Shown here in pieces: positions 1 to 9,471 of a stretch of DNA of 64,000 nucleotides. The stretch is from Aidingimonas halophila (GTDB lineage Bacteria; Pseudomonadota; Gammaproteobacteria; Pseudomonadales; Halomonadaceae), in assembly GCF_900106955.1 (NCBI RefSeq), contig NZ_FNNI01000011.1, positions 23,739 through 87,738 of the forward strand. The letters are read 5' to 3'. The translations under genes were made by a program, and so were the position numbers. Under the pieces are notes generated by a model. That model saw only the letters and a program-made list of their open reading frames with translations, was not told the origin of the DNA and made no database searches. The number at the start of each line of letters is the position of its first letter. The stretch's first letter is position 1.

Positions 1-34
1 AGTCTTCAACGGGTAGGTATCGTTAGGGGCTCGA

Positions 35-64
35 TTGACAGCAATAGTGAGCTGACGGCATCAT
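35..64 (+). promoter_or_regulatory. Candidate promoter of the trp leader
   Basis: A perfect TTGACA lies at 35-40. An 18-bp spacer leads to CATCAT at 59-64, a 4/6 match to the -10 consensus. Transcription would then begin at about 70-72, essentially at the leader ATG. A start further upstream (TATCGT at 18-23, with a -35 outside the window) would give a conventional leader. The -35 is convincing, the pairing is not. Confidence 0.35.
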
Positions 65-71
65 CACAGAC

Positions 72-122
72 ATGTTCACAGTTACTCTGACACATGTATC
101 CGTTCAGTGGTGGCGCTTCTAA
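72..122 (+). CDS. trpL: trp operon leader peptide
   Basis: This is a 16-codon reading frame, MFTVTLTHVSVQWWRF, with tandem Trp codons (TGG TGG at 108-113) followed by Arg, Phe and stop. It sits 29 bp ahead of a hairpin and T-run terminator and 170 bp ahead of trpG. That is the layout of a classical trp attenuator: ribosome stalling at the Trp codons when charged tRNA-Trp is scarce frees the segment at 126-136 to pair with the terminator's 5' arm. The frame is closed upstream by TGA at 48-50. No strong Shine-Dalgarno is visible before the ATG, so translation initiation is the weak point of the call. Confidence 0.8.
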   Translation: MFTVTLTHVSVQWWRF

Positions 123-125
123 GAC

Positions 126-176
126 GAGGCGGCACTCGTATGTCTGTACAATGCCGCCGTCAGGGCGGCATTTTTG
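126..176 (+). terminator. trp attenuator: antiterminator arm and intrinsic terminator
   Basis: The terminator stem pairs AATGCCGCC (150-158) with GGCGGCATT (164-172) around a 5-nt loop and runs into five T at 171-175. The upstream segment GGCGGCA (128-134) is complementary to TGCCGCC (152-158), forming the competing antiterminator. A third pairing between the end of the leader frame (AGTG...GCTTC, 106-119) and GAGGC...CACT (126-136) would sequester the antiterminator arm when the ribosome reads through the Trp codons. All three alternative structures can be read directly from the sequence. Confidence 0.85.
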
Positions 177-290
177 TGTCTGAGATGATCCTGCACGGCT
201 GGCGCAAGTATATTGATCAATGTGAGTAAGATCCTGGGTAACGATGACAAGGTATTTTAAAATATTTAGATATAACAGGAAGATAACGTC

Positions 291-884
291 ATGTCCGTGC
301 TGATGATCGATAACTATGACAGTTTTACTTATAACCTGGTGCAGTACCTGGGTGAGCTGGGGGCTCGGGTGGAGACGCATCGCAATGATGCCATCACGAT
401 CGAGGAGATCGATGCGATGGCGCCCAGCCATATCGTGATCTCGCCAGGTCCCTGTACGCCCAATGAGGCGGGGATATCCATGGAGGTGGTGCGCCACTTT
501 GCGGGTCGGGTGCCGATTCTCGGCGTGTGTCTGGGACACCAGGCCATCGGTCAGGTCTATGGTGGTGATGTGGTACGTGCCCCTCAGGTAATGCATGGCA
601 AGACGTCCAAAGTGCGTCATCGGGGGCAGGGGGTCTTTCAGGGACTGCAGGAGCCATTGGAAGTCACCCGCTATCATTCATTGGTCGTCGCCGCCGAGCA
701 TTTGCCCGAGTGTCTGGAAGTGACCGCCTGGGTCGATGAAGACGATGTCACCCCCGGCCTGATCATGGGGTTTCGTCACAAGACACTCGACATTGAAGGG
801 GTACAGTTCCACCCCGAGTCGATTCTGACACGCCAGGGTCATGAACTGCTGGCCAATTTCCTGCAACGCCGTGCCGTCCGCTAA
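291..884 (+). CDS. trpG: Anthranilate synthase glutamine amidotransferase subunit (component II)
   Basis: The 197-residue protein is a class I glutamine amidotransferase that supplies ammonia to TrpE for anthranilate synthesis. It opens with the family signature [11 protein letters not shown]. The nucleophile elbow is [10 protein letters not shown], and the catalytic His-Glu pair lies in GVQFHPESI near the C-terminus. The start has an AGGAAG ribosome site (277-282) eight bases upstream. It is the first gene of trpGDC, 15 bp before trpD, under the attenuator at 72-176. TrpG and PabA are hard to separate by sequence, so the same subunit may also serve folate synthesis. trpE is not adjacent, as in pseudomonads. 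Confidence 0.95.
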   Translation: MSVLMIDNYDSFTYNLVQYLGELGARVETHRNDAITIEEIDAMAPSHIVISPGPCTPNEAGISMEVVRHFAGRVPILGVCLGHQAIGQVYGGDVVRAPQVMHGKTSKVRHRGQGVFQGLQEPLEVTRYHSLVVAAEHLPECLEVTAWVDEDDVTPGLIMGFRHKTLDIEGVQFHPESILTRQGHELLANFLQRRAVR

Positions 885-899
885 AAAGAGGAGAACGAG

Positions 900-1919
900 A
901 TGCAGATGAGCGATGCCATCGGCGCGGTGATGCGCCGTCAGAACCTGAGTTTTGACGATATGCACGCCGTGATGCATACCATCATGACCGGTGAGGCCAC
1001 TGAAGCACAGATCGGTGGCTTTCTGATCGGGTTGTCCATGAAGGGCGAGACGGTGGAGGAGATCAGCGCTGCGGCTCAGGTCATGCGCGAGTTGATGACA
1101 CCGGTGACAGTGCATTCCGAGAATGTCGTGGATATCGTCGGCACCGGTGGTGATGGAGCCAACCTGTTCAATGTGTCGACAGCGGCTAGTTTCGTGGCGG
1201 CTGCCGGTGGGGCTCATGTCGCGAAACATGGCAACCGGAGTGTGTCATCGTCATCGGGGAGTGCCGATCTCTTCTCGGTCGCGGGTATCAGCCTGGAGTT
1301 GGATGCCGAACAGGTCTCCCGCTGCATCGATCAGGTCGGTGTCGGTTTCATGTTCGCGCCGATGCATCATCAGGCAATGCGGCATGCTGTCGGACCTCGC
1401 CGTGAAATGGGGGTACGGACGCTATTCAATATCCTTGGGCCGTTGACGAATCCCGCAAGTGCTCCCAATCAATTGCTGGGGGTCTACCATACCGATCTGG
1501 TTCCGATGATGGCCGACGTGCTCAAGCGGTTGGGAAGTCACCATGTTCTGGTGGTGAACGCCGAGGATGGACTCGATGAAATTTCCCTGGCGGCGCCGAC
1601 ACGGGTGGCGGAACTCAAGGACGGCGAGATTCATGAGTATCGTATCGCTCCCGAGGATTTCGGGATCGAGAGGCAGGCACTGGAGCCCTTGAAGGTGGTC
1701 ACGGCCGAGGACAGCCTGCGTTTGGTACATGAAGCCCTGGCCGGAGAGGGGCCGGCGGCCGATATCGTGGCGTTGAATGCAGGAGCGGCCCTGTACGCGG
1801 CAGATGTCGCGGACAGTATCGCCGAGGGCGTGAGCATGGCTCAGGATGCCCAAGCATCAGGCCTGCCAAACGAAAAAATGAAGGAGCTCGCCGATTTCAC
1901 GCGAGTGTATGCCCAATAA
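900..1919 (+). CDS. trpD: Anthranilate phosphoribosyltransferase
   Basis: TrpD joins anthranilate to PRPP in the second step of tryptophan synthesis. The 339-residue length is normal for the stand-alone enzyme. The PRPP-binding GTGGDG loop is at residues 81-86, followed by the NVST segment and KHGNR at 109-113. AGAGGAG at 887-893 supports the ATG at 900; the next in-frame ATG (906) is the only close alternative. The stop overlaps a possible ATG of trpC by one base, so the operon is tightly packed and probably translationally coupled. Confidence 0.96.
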   Translation: MQMSDAIGAVMRRQNLSFDDMHAVMHTIMTGEATEAQIGGFLIGLSMKGETVEEISAAAQVMRELMTPVTVHSENVVDIVGTGGDGANLFNVSTAASFVAAAGGAHVAKHGNRSVSSSSGSADLFSVAGISLELDAEQVSRCIDQVGVGFMFAPMHHQAMRHAVGPRREMGVRTLFNILGPLTNPASAPNQLLGVYHTDLVPMMADVLKRLGSHHVLVVNAEDGLDEISLAAPTRVAELKDGEIHEYRIAPEDFGIERQALEPLKVVTAEDSLRLVHEALAGEGPAADIVALNAGAALYAADVADSIAEGVSMAQDAQASGLPNEKMKELADFTRVYAQ

Positions 1920-1933
1920 TGACAGGATATTCC

Positions 1934-2728
1934 ATGACCCTGCCGACCATCCTCGCTCGAATTCTTGCGCGCAAGGAAGAGGAGATCGCCGAACGTCGCC
2001 GGGCCGTCAGTGATCATGATTTACTGGCACTGGCAGAGCACCAGAGTGCGCCGCGAGGATTCATTCACGCACTTCGGCGGCGTATCGATGCCGGCGATCC
2101 GGCGGTGATCGCCGAGATAAAGAAGGCCTCGCCCTCCAAGGGGGTCATGCGGGACCCTTATCATCCGGATGCCATAGCCCGGTCCTATCAGCAAGGAGGC
2201 GCAGCCTGCCTGTCGGTATTGACCGATGCCGATTTCTTTCAAGGCCATGAAGACGATCTCGCATTGGCTCGGGATGCCTGCGAACTGCCGGTGATCCGGA
2301 AGGACTTTATCATCGATGGCTACCAGGTGAACGAAGCGCGTGCCATTGGTGCGGACTGTATTCTGTTGATCGTTGCCGCACTCGATGATACGCAGCTCCG
2401 GGATCTGCATCAGCAGGCCCAGGCCCTGGGGATGGATGTCCTGGTTGAGGTACATGACCGGCAGGAGCTCGAACGTGCCATGCAATTGGGATTGTCGCTG
2501 ATCGGAATCAACAATCGCGATTTGCATACCTTTGAAACACGGTTGGAAACGACGTTCGAGCTGTTGTCGTCGATTCCCGCTGATGTGACCGTCGTGACCG
2601 AGTCAGGTATCCATGAACGCGATGACGTCACCCGTATGCGTCGACACGACGTGCACGGCTTCCTGGTCGGAGAAGCCTTCATGCGCCAGGACGAGCCGGG
2701 AGAGGCGCTGCGTCGGTTGTTTTTCTAG
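1934..2728 (+). CDS. trpC: Indole-3-glycerol phosphate synthase
   Basis: This cytoplasmic TIM-barrel enzyme converts CdRP to indole-3-glycerol phosphate. It is the 264-residue monofunctional form, not fused to TrpF. Visible signatures are [10 protein letters not shown] (residues 61-70), [15 protein letters not shown] and the ESGI phosphate loop. I chose the ATG at 1934 because CAGGAT lies six bases upstream and the N-terminus then matches the pseudomonad enzyme (MxxPTxLxxILxRK). An ATG at 1919, overlapping the trpD stop, would add five residues. It is the last gene of the operon and converges on the antiporter gene. Confidence 0.95.
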   Translation: MTLPTILARILARKEEEIAERRRAVSDHDLLALAEHQSAPRGFIHALRRRIDAGDPAVIAEIKKASPSKGVMRDPYHPDAIARSYQQGGAACLSVLTDADFFQGHEDDLALARDACELPVIRKDFIIDGYQVNEARAIGADCILLIVAALDDTQLRDLHQQAQALGMDVLVEVHDRQELERAMQLGLSLIGINNRDLHTFETRLETTFELLSSIPADVTVVTESGIHERDDVTRMRRHDVHGFLVGEAFMRQDEPGEALRRLFF

Positions 2729-2730
2729 CC

Positions 2731-2755
2731 CGGTAGCTCGTGCTTGCAGCTACCG
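2731..2755. terminator. Hairpin between convergent trpC and antiporter genes
   Basis: CGGTAGCT (2731-2738) and AGCTACCG (2748-2755) form a perfect 8-bp stem around a 9-nt loop, overlapping the antiporter stop codon. There is no T-run on either side, so it is a candidate 3'-end stabiliser or weak terminator rather than a clear intrinsic terminator. Confidence 0.35.
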
Positions 2756-4552
2756 AGCCGGCGAGTCGGCAAAGACCAGGCTGACAAGCGTATCTCCACG
2801 CTTGGGCGAAAGACCGGCTTGATCCGTTGCCATACGCACTCGTCCAGACGGAGTGATGCACATCAGGGGAAGCCAGTGATTGCCATGGGCTCTACGCTGA
2901 TCGTCGATCCGGGTTTTTTCACTGAACGGGATGCGGCGTAGTTCTCCACCCTCTGCCACCAAGCGTGACAGCTTGGCGAATGTGATGTCATGACCGAACA
3001 GGCGTGGCAAGTGGTCCAAGGCCTGGCCATGTGGGCGTTGAGCAAGACGCCCCTCATCCACGGCAAGCCGGAAGACCCGTTCCCGTCCCAGGAAATGTTC
3101 GAAATGCAACGCGGCCAGATCGTTGAGCTCCCGGTAAGGCGATAACGGCAGTAGATAACCGATACCGCTCAGTTCCAGGTGTTGCGCGGCATGCTCCGAG
3201 AGAGGGTCACCATAATACGTGGTCAGTCCCGTTTGCTGGGCCCGCTGAATGGCATCCCAGTCGCTGTCGGCCAGCACGACATTCACTCCGGCCGCCTTGA
3301 GATGCACCCCCACCTGACGCGCCACCTGATTGGCGCCGATGATCAGTACACCATTGGGCGAGGGGCGTTGCACTCCCAGCCAGCGGGCCAGGGGGCGCGA
3401 AAGCAGGCTTTGAGTGACGACGGTGCTGATGATCACCAGAAAGGTCACGGGGACCAGCATTCCAGCACCGTCCATGCCGACGTCTTCCAAGCGCAGTGCG
3501 AATAATGAGGCGACGGCGGCAGCGACGATACCGCGTGGTGATATGAACGCCAGTAGTGCTTTTTCACGCACATCAAGACCACTGCCCAACGTGCATAGCC
3601 AGACGGTCAGTGGTCGTGCGACCCCCACCAGCACCACCAGGAACGCCAATGCACGCCAGTCCAGCATGGCCAATTGCTCGACCGTGAGACGCGCCGCCAG
3701 CAATATGAAAAGTCCGGAAATCAGGAGTACCGACAGGGTCTCCTTGAACTCGACAATGGGGCGCGTAGGTACTCCTCGCATGTTGGCGAGCCAGACGCCC
3801 ATGACGGTCACGGTCAATAATCCCGACTCATGAAATAACCGGTTGGAGATCGTGAACAAGGCCAGCATCAACATCAGGGTGCCGAAGCTATGCAGCTGAT
3901 GCGGGAGCCAGTGCCGCCGTAGTACGACTCCCCAGCAATAGCCACCGATACCACCCAGTCCAAAGCCGATCAGCGCAGTCTGAGTGAAAAGCAGCAGTGT
4001 CTGGGTCGCGGCTTCGCCTCCGCTGGAACCCAAGGCGACGAATTCATACACCAGCACCGCACCAATGGCACCCATGGGATCGATCAGAATGCCTTCCCAA
4101 CGCAGGATCTGCGTGAGAGGTTGCTTGGCACGCAATGTCTGCAGCATGGGCAGGATGACGGTGGGACCTGTGACGACCAGTAACGCGCCCAGTACGCTGG
4201 CCATTTCCCAGGACAGCTCCAGCAACAGTCGCGCTGCAATGGTGGCTATGACACCTGTGATCAGCGCCCCCCAGGTGACCAAACGTCGAACGGTGCGTCC
4301 GTGGCCGCCCAGTTCACGGAAGTTCAGGGTGAGACTGCCTTCGAAGAGGATCACCGCAACAGCGAGCGATACCAGGGGAAACAGCAGGTCGCCAAACAAG
4401 GCGTCGGGTTCGAGCATGCCTGTCATTGGGCCTGCAGCGATACCGGCGACCAGCAATGTCAGGATTGCCGGCAATCTCAACTGCCAGGCAATCCATTGGC
4501 AAACCAGGGCTAACAGACCGATCACCGCCAGGTCGAGGCCAGCATGCTCCAT
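2750..4552 (-). CDS. CPA-type cation/proton antiporter with C-terminal TrkA-N domain
   Basis: This inner-membrane protein of 600 residues probably exchanges Na+ or K+ for protons. About twelve hydrophobic segments span residues 5-390. It carries FEGSL (70-74), TGPTVILP (129-136) and EGILIDP (153-159), the acidic membrane motif of the NhaP/CPA1 class. From about residue 400 a Rossmann TrkA-N domain begins (GVLIIGANQVARQVG), which in this family binds nucleotide and gates transport. The ATG at 4552 is preceded by AGGAG; an upstream ATG at 4621 would add 23 residues without membrane or ribosome-site support. Such antiporters are expected in salt-tolerant bacteria. The transported ion cannot be assigned from sequence. 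Confidence 0.88.
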   Translation of the reverse strand: MEHAGLDLAVIGLLALVCQWIAWQLRLPAILTLLVAGIAAGPMTGMLEPDALFGDLLFPLVSLAVAVILFEGSLTLNFRELGGHGRTVRRLVTWGALITGVIATIAARLLLELSWEMASVLGALLVVTGPTVILPMLQTLRAKQPLTQILRWEGILIDPMGAIGAVLVYEFVALGSSGGEAATQTLLLFTQTALIGFGLGGIGGYCWGVVLRRHWLPHQLHSFGTLMLMLALFTISNRLFHESGLLTVTVMGVWLANMRGVPTRPIVEFKETLSVLLISGLFILLAARLTVEQLAMLDWRALAFLVVLVGVARPLTVWLCTLGSGLDVREKALLAFISPRGIVAAAVASLFALRLEDVGMDGAGMLVPVTFLVIISTVVTQSLLSRPLARWLGVQRPSPNGVLIIGANQVARQVGVHLKAAGVNVVLADSDWDAIQRAQQTGLTTYYGDPLSEHAAQHLELSGIGYLLPLSPYRELNDLAALHFEHFLGRERVFRLAVDEGRLAQRPHGQALDHLPRLFGHDITFAKLSRLVAEGGELRRIPFSEKTRIDDQRRAHGNHWLPLMCITPSGRVRMATDQAGLSPKRGDTLVSLVFADSPAR

Positions 4553-4652
4553 CGTCGCTCCTGTGTCATCGAATGAAAGGGGCGCGCAGCCTAGCGTTGC
4601 CGACGCCAACATGCAATCCATGAATGCGATGAAAAGGAGCTATTTGTTGGTG

Positions 4653-4853
4653 TCAGCGATTAAATAACCAGAGGATCAGCGATAGCAGGATACTGATCAG
4701 GATCATGGTGGTAATGGGAAAATAGAAAGCGACATTCTCGCGCTTGATGATGATGTCACCTGGGAGGTGACCAAGAGGCAGTTTGCTCAGCCAGGGCCAA
4801 AGCAGGCCAATGGCAACTATGGCCAGGCCGATAATGACTAGGGTTCGGGACAT
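4653..4853 (-). CDS. DUF2905 small membrane protein
   Basis: This 66-residue protein has two transmembrane helices (about 4-20 and 44-63) flanking the conserved LPGDIIIKRENVAFYFPITT segment that defines DUF2905. No molecular function is known for the family. It lies alone, 100 bp upstream of the antiporter gene on the same strand. Length and motif are typical. Confidence 0.85.
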   Translation of the reverse strand: MSRTLVIIGLAIVAIGLLWPWLSKLPLGHLPGDIIIKRENVAFYFPITTMILISILLSLILWLFNR

Positions 4854-5210
4854 GAGGTTGCAAAGAGTCCGTCGGGTCTTGAGAAACTCGACTATGTGAG
4901 ACTGGGGACGAACGCGTCAAGTTCTTGCCTATGCATGGTGAGCCATCAGTCCTCTCTTGCTGTTCTTCGTAATGGGCGAGGAAGTGTGCAAGTACGTCGA
5001 TTTCCAAATCGCTGAGTTTCTCATTATGACATCGTTGCCACGCTGTTCCTCCCGAAAACAGATCATCCAAGAGCACCCACCTTGACATCAAAACCGCTGT
5101 TCATGGTGCGATTCCAGGAGCCATGGCGGTCGATGGGCATGGCGTTTTGGAACATGAGACGTGGTTGGCGTGGGATGCGGGGAAGCCGACATGTTCGTCG
5201 CTCTCGTCCA
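4854..5210. other. Intergenic stretch without a confident gene
   Basis: These 357 bp separate the RND pump gene from the DUF2905 gene, both on the minus strand. A minus-strand open frame (5091 to 4756) has a plausible helical start but then runs into the DUF2905 gene out of frame and loses protein-like composition. It is probably chance or a decayed remnant. I see no clear terminator or repeat. Confidence 0.4.
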
Positions 5211-8200
5211 TTACCGTGCCGGCGCTCGTTTCCAGGAGCGCGAGAGCACTGAGACAGTCAGGGCGGGCAGGAACAGCACCGTGACGATAGCCGATCCCAA
5301 CAAGCCGAATAGCACGATGGCACCGACGCCACGATAGAGTTCGGTACCTTCGCCTGGTAAAAATACGAGTGGCGACAAACCACAGATCGTGGTCAGCGTG
5401 GTCATGGCGATCGGCCGTAAACGGCTGGCTACCGCATCGTATACGGCCTGTCTGATATCGGTTCCGTACTGTTTCAAATTGTCACGAGCCTTGTGCACGA
5501 CCAGGATCGGATTGTTGACGACGGTGCCCATGAGTATCAGAAAGCCCAGCATGGTGATCATATCGAAAGGTTGCTGGATTCGGCCGAGCCCGATAAGGGG
5601 AAGCCAACTTCCTGCCAGATTCATCATGGCGAGTCCGACGATGCCGCCGGCGGCCCCCAGTGGAATGGTCGTCAGGATCAGCAGCGGATAGCCCCAGTGG
5701 GCGAAAATGGCGACCAGTAACAGGTAGATGATGGCCAGTGCCACGAGGAAGTTACCCGATAGAGACTCGCGTGTGGCGTCGAGCTGGTCGCTGGCGCCAC
5801 TCGTGGTGATATCGATATCACCCGGAAGGTCGCCACGATTTTCCAGTTCGGAAATCACATTCGCCTGAACGCGTTCCAGGCCCGCCTCGAGTGGTGTGCT
5901 ACGCGGTGGAATGATATCGAGTGTCACGGTACGGCGACCATCGACGCGCCTCACCGTGGAGGTGTCCACCGTTTCGTGGATGTCGGCCAGTGTCGCCAAG
6001 GGGACGGTGGCACCTTCAGGCGTATGCACCGGTAGGTCGGCGAGTGTATCAATGTCGGCGTTGCCGGCTTCGGGGCCGTAGCCATAGAGGTCGATCTTTT
6101 CGTCGTCGAGGTAAAAATCATCAAGATAAGCGCCATCGGTCAAGGTGGCGACAGTCGTTCCCAGCGTGTCGGTATCCAAGCCCAATTCCGTCGCTCGTTC
6201 CCAGTCCGGTTGGATCTCGATCATTGGTTGAGCGAGATTGAGTGCCGAGGGACGTGTCTGAATGCGGGGATTGTCAAAGACGGTTTCCGCACGATCGTAG
6301 ATACGGTTGGCCGCTTCATAGAGGGTTTCGAGATCCGTTCCCGAAATGTCGAGGGTAATACTCCGCGTACCGCCATCATTACTCGAGATGATCGATCCAC
6401 GTGAGGCAAAGGCACGCATATCGGGATAGGCTTCGAAGCGGTCCGTCAGTGCCGTCATCAGGGCTTCGATATGATCCGGATCGCGTGTCTCGGCAATGAT
6501 TCTCAAGCTTTGAGCCTCGACCTGCATGCTCATGTTGCGCATGGCGGGAACGTCGGTGCGTCCGGTGTCGAAGTCCTCGGGCTCGGCGCCGACATGTGGC
6601 AGCAGATCATCTCGAAGTTCCTCGGCAATGCCGGCCATGGTGGACAGGTTATAGCCCGCCGGTGCATTCATGGACACAAACGTCTTGGCCTCTTCGCCTT
6701 CAGGAAGGTATTCCGCGGGTGGTGTCAGCCAGATGATGATCGCTGCGCCGCCGGCAATCGCGACCACCATGGTAGCAATGCGTCGCGAGGGTGAGACGAT
6801 CAGGCTGTCAACCAGCGTCATCGTGGCTCGAATCCAGCGTGGTTGGGCATCGTCCGGCCCCCCGGCTCGACCGTGGAAATCCAGGTGGGCACCGAGTGTC
6901 GGTATCACGGTAATGGCGACGATCATCGATACCAGGATCGAGGCGGAAATGGCGACGGCAATGTCCGAATACAACTGCCCGGCTTCCTGCTCGATAAAGA
7001 AGATCGGCACGAACACCAGAAGGGTCGTCAAGGTGGATGCCAGAACGGCAGGCCAGACCTGCTGGACGCCGGTCAAGGCAGCCTGAAAACGGTTCAGTCC
7101 TCGTCGTCGTTGGGTTTCGATACTTTCCAGAACCACGATCGTGTTGTCGATCGTCATGCCGATGGCGAATGCGACCCCCGCCAGGGAAATGACATTCAGC
7201 GTTCGGCCAAAGAGCAGCAAGCCGAGAAAGGCGGCAATGGTACAGATGGGAATGCCGACGATACCGGCCAGGGTCGCTCGGGCGGAGCGCAGGAAAGCGA
7301 ACATGACCAGCGTGGCGAAGAGAGCCCCTAGCCCCAGGTTGAACCAGACATTCGCTATCGAGGCTTCGACATAACGAACGTCATCGCTCGACAGCGACAT
7401 CGTCATGCCTTCATCGGCGAGAACGGTGTCATTGATCGTCTCGACCTCGCGTTGCATGTGATTCTTGATGTCGATGACATTGGCGCCCGGTTCGCGACGA
7501 ACCTGGATGCTGAGTACCGATTCACCCTCCGAGTTGAAAGAGCGTGAATCCCTTTGTGCATGGGATTGCCGAACCTCGGCGACGTCGGAAAGTCGAGTGA
7601 GAGCATCGCCACGTCGATTGATAACCAGGGACTCGAGGGTGTCGATATTGCTGAATCGTCCTACCGTGCGTAGCAGATAGCGCCGCTTGCCACTTTCCAG
7701 ATTGCCACCCGAGACATCCTGGTTGCGTCGCTCCAACGCCTGCTGAATGTCGTCGATGCCCAGGTTGCGTTCGGCCAATGCGTCAGGGTCTATCAGCAGT
7801 TGCATCTGGCGTTCCGCACCCCCCTCCACGGTCACTTCGGATACGCCGTCGACGCTCTCCATACGAGGGCGGACATTGTCTTCGAGGAAATCCTGCATGG
7901 CGGCCATGTCCAGTTCCCTGGGATTTCCCCCGGCGGGAGCGACATTGAAGTACATGAAGGCATTGGCGGAAAAGGAGTTGGCGACGATACGGGGTTGGTC
8001 GACGTTGGCGGGGTAATCCGGTACCTGGCTGAGTGCATTGTTGATGCGGATCAACGTCTCGGTCAGGTCGATGCCGAAGGGGAATTCCAACTCGATTTCC
8101 GCACTGCCGCTTCGAGCGGTCGATTCCATTCGCGATAGATTGGGAACATTACGCAGGTACTCTTCCTGCTCGATGAGGATGTCCTTCTCGATATCCTGAG

Positions 8201-8360
8201 GTGTTGCGCCAGGCCATTCGGTCTCGACACCGATGGTGCGGACTTCCAGGTCGGGTATCATCTGCACGGGGATGTGCAAGATGGCGGTAACCCCCAGCAC
8301 CATCAATATCAGAATGGTGACGCAGACCAGGATGCCGTGACGAATGATGGCGGCGAACAT
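5211..8360 (-). CDS. RND-family efflux transporter, inner-membrane subunit
   Basis: At 1049 residues this is a full-length AcrB-like proton-driven pump, with one N-terminal membrane helix, large periplasmic loops and two bundles of helices near residues 335-540 and 860-1040. TM4 carries AIGMTIDNTIVVLES: the DD proton-relay pair of AcrB is D-N here, a variant common in drug/lipid RND branches and distinct from the heavy-metal DA type. The adaptor gene ends 16 bp upstream, so both are transcribed as one unit. No outer-membrane channel gene is nearby, so a shared TolC-type protein must complete the complex. Substrate unknown. Confidence 0.92.
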   Translation of the reverse strand: MFAAIIRHGILVCVTILILMVLGVTAILHIPVQMIPDLEVRTIGVETEWPGATPQDIEKDILIEQEEYLRNVPNLSRMESTARSGSAEIELEFPFGIDLTETLIRINNALSQVPDYPANVDQPRIVANSFSANAFMYFNVAPAGGNPRELDMAAMQDFLEDNVRPRMESVDGVSEVTVEGGAERQMQLLIDPDALAERNLGIDDIQQALERRNQDVSGGNLESGKRRYLLRTVGRFSNIDTLESLVINRRGDALTRLSDVAEVRQSHAQRDSRSFNSEGESVLSIQVRREPGANVIDIKNHMQREVETINDTVLADEGMTMSLSSDDVRYVEASIANVWFNLGLGALFATLVMFAFLRSARATLAGIVGIPICTIAAFLGLLLFGRTLNVISLAGVAFAIGMTIDNTIVVLESIETQRRRGLNRFQAALTGVQQVWPAVLASTLTTLLVFVPIFFIEQEAGQLYSDIAVAISASILVSMIVAITVIPTLGAHLDFHGRAGGPDDAQPRWIRATMTLVDSLIVSPSRRIATMVVAIAGGAAIIIWLTPPAEYLPEGEEAKTFVSMNAPAGYNLSTMAGIAEELRDDLLPHVGAEPEDFDTGRTDVPAMRNMSMQVEAQSLRIIAETRDPDHIEALMTALTDRFEAYPDMRAFASRGSIISSNDGGTRSITLDISGTDLETLYEAANRIYDRAETVFDNPRIQTRPSALNLAQPMIEIQPDWERATELGLDTDTLGTTVATLTDGAYLDDFYLDDEKIDLYGYGPEAGNADIDTLADLPVHTPEGATVPLATLADIHETVDTSTVRRVDGRRTVTLDIIPPRSTPLEAGLERVQANVISELENRGDLPGDIDITTSGASDQLDATRESLSGNFLVALAIIYLLLVAIFAHWGYPLLILTTIPLGAAGGIVGLAMMNLAGSWLPLIGLGRIQQPFDMITMLGFLILMGTVVNNPILVVHKARDNLKQYGTDIRQAVYDAVASRLRPIAMTTLTTICGLSPLVFLPGEGTELYRGVGAIVLFGLLGSAIVTVLFLPALTVSVLSRSWKRAPAR

Positions 8361-8376
8361 TAGGTTCAGAGCGTCC

Positions 8377-9438
8377 TCATTCGTCTTCCAGGATCAGTCG
8401 TTGGCCATCTTCGAGGCGTTGGTTACCCTCGACCACGACCCGGTCACCGGGGCTTACCCCATCGAGAATGGCCGTCGTTCCATCCTGGCTGGGACCTGTG
8501 GTGACACGACGCTGTTCCGCCCGCCAGGTATCGCCGTCCTGGCGGACCAGCCAAAGGCTGATATTGCCGTCAGGGCGACGGATCAAGGCATCTCGAGGGA
8601 CGGTGGGTCCCTGTTCGCCGCTCAACTGCAGTCTGGCACGGACCGACATGCCGGGTAACAGTGGAGGGGCGTCATCGAGTGCCGCACGTAACAGGAACTG
8701 GCGTGAGGCGTCGTCCTCACGGGGGACTCTGGCCAGGGTGTGGGCGGAGCGCCAGCTCGGGTCTCCCGGAAGGCGCACCTTCAGGTCGGCATCATCCATG
8801 CGTGAATACAGCGATAAAGGGACCGCGATATCGAGACGCAGTCGTTCGAGATCCACCAGTGTCAGTAACTCATTACCTGGGCTGGACCATTCACCGACTT
8901 CGATATTGCGTTGGGTGATCATGCCGGTAAAGGGCGCTTTCAAACGGTGTCGTGCCAGTTGGGTGGACAAGCGTTCGCGCTCGGCATCACGACGTTCCAG
9001 GACCGCCTCGGCCATCGCGACGGCATTCTCTCGTTGTCGGAGCTCGCTCCTGGCGATGTTCTGGCCTTCGCCGAGCTGTCTGGCCTCATCAAGTAAACGT
9101 CTTGCCTCGTCCAGTTCGGCCTGGGCCTCGGTGTATTGGGCGTCGGCAGCGCGCGCCTGTTGCTCGATCTCTGCATCATCGATCACCAGCAGCGTTTGAT
9201 CGTCTTCGACGTTGTCGCCCAGAGAGACGTGCAGATCGGCGATACGTCCTTCGACGTCACTGGATAGGTTGGCTGTACGCGGGGCAACGACGCTGCCGGT
9301 CAATTCAATCGTCTCCTCGATGGCTTCACGCTCGACATCGACGGTATGCACCCGGGCTTCCTGCGCAAGCGCCATGGGGATGAGACCGGCCGTGAGGAGG
9401 AGAACAACAAAACGTTGTGGCAAGCACGATAGTGGCAA
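8377..9438 (-). CDS. RND periplasmic adaptor (membrane fusion protein)
   Basis: This 353-residue adaptor links the RND pump to an outer-membrane channel. A signal peptide occupies residues 1-25 (…LIPMALA|QEA). It is followed by a split lipoyl domain (LTGSVVAPRTANLSSDVEG and the later APFTGMITQRNIEVGEW), an alpha-hairpin rich in A, E, Q and R at about 85-165, and beta-barrel and membrane-proximal domains. There is no lipobox Cys. It is immediately upstream of the pump gene. The 33-bp gap from the YdiJ-type gene could allow read-through. Confidence 0.9.
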   Translation of the reverse strand: MPLSCLPQRFVVLLLTAGLIPMALAQEARVHTVDVEREAIEETIELTGSVVAPRTANLSSDVEGRIADLHVSLGDNVEDDQTLLVIDDAEIEQQARAADAQYTEAQAELDEARRLLDEARQLGEGQNIARSELRQRENAVAMAEAVLERRDAERERLSTQLARHRLKAPFTGMITQRNIEVGEWSSPGNELLTLVDLERLRLDIAVPLSLYSRMDDADLKVRLPGDPSWRSAHTLARVPREDDASRQFLLRAALDDAPPLLPGMSVRARLQLSGEQGPTVPRDALIRRPDGNISLWLVRQDGDTWRAEQRRVTTGPSQDGTTAILDGVSPGDRVVVEGNQRLEDGQRLILEDE

Positions 9439-9471
9439 AGGTTGCTCCCCTTTCTTTCCTGTCGATTGACA

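Noticed and set aside
253..264. TATTTTAAAATA palindrome before trpG
   Set aside because: It is a short AT-rich symmetry expected by chance in an AT-rich leader; no second copy or adjacent motif supports an operator.
4756..5091. A 111-codon minus-strand open frame before the DUF2905 gene
   Set aside because: Its second half overlaps the DUF2905 gene out of frame, the composition becomes unlike protein, and there is no recognisable family or ribosome site.
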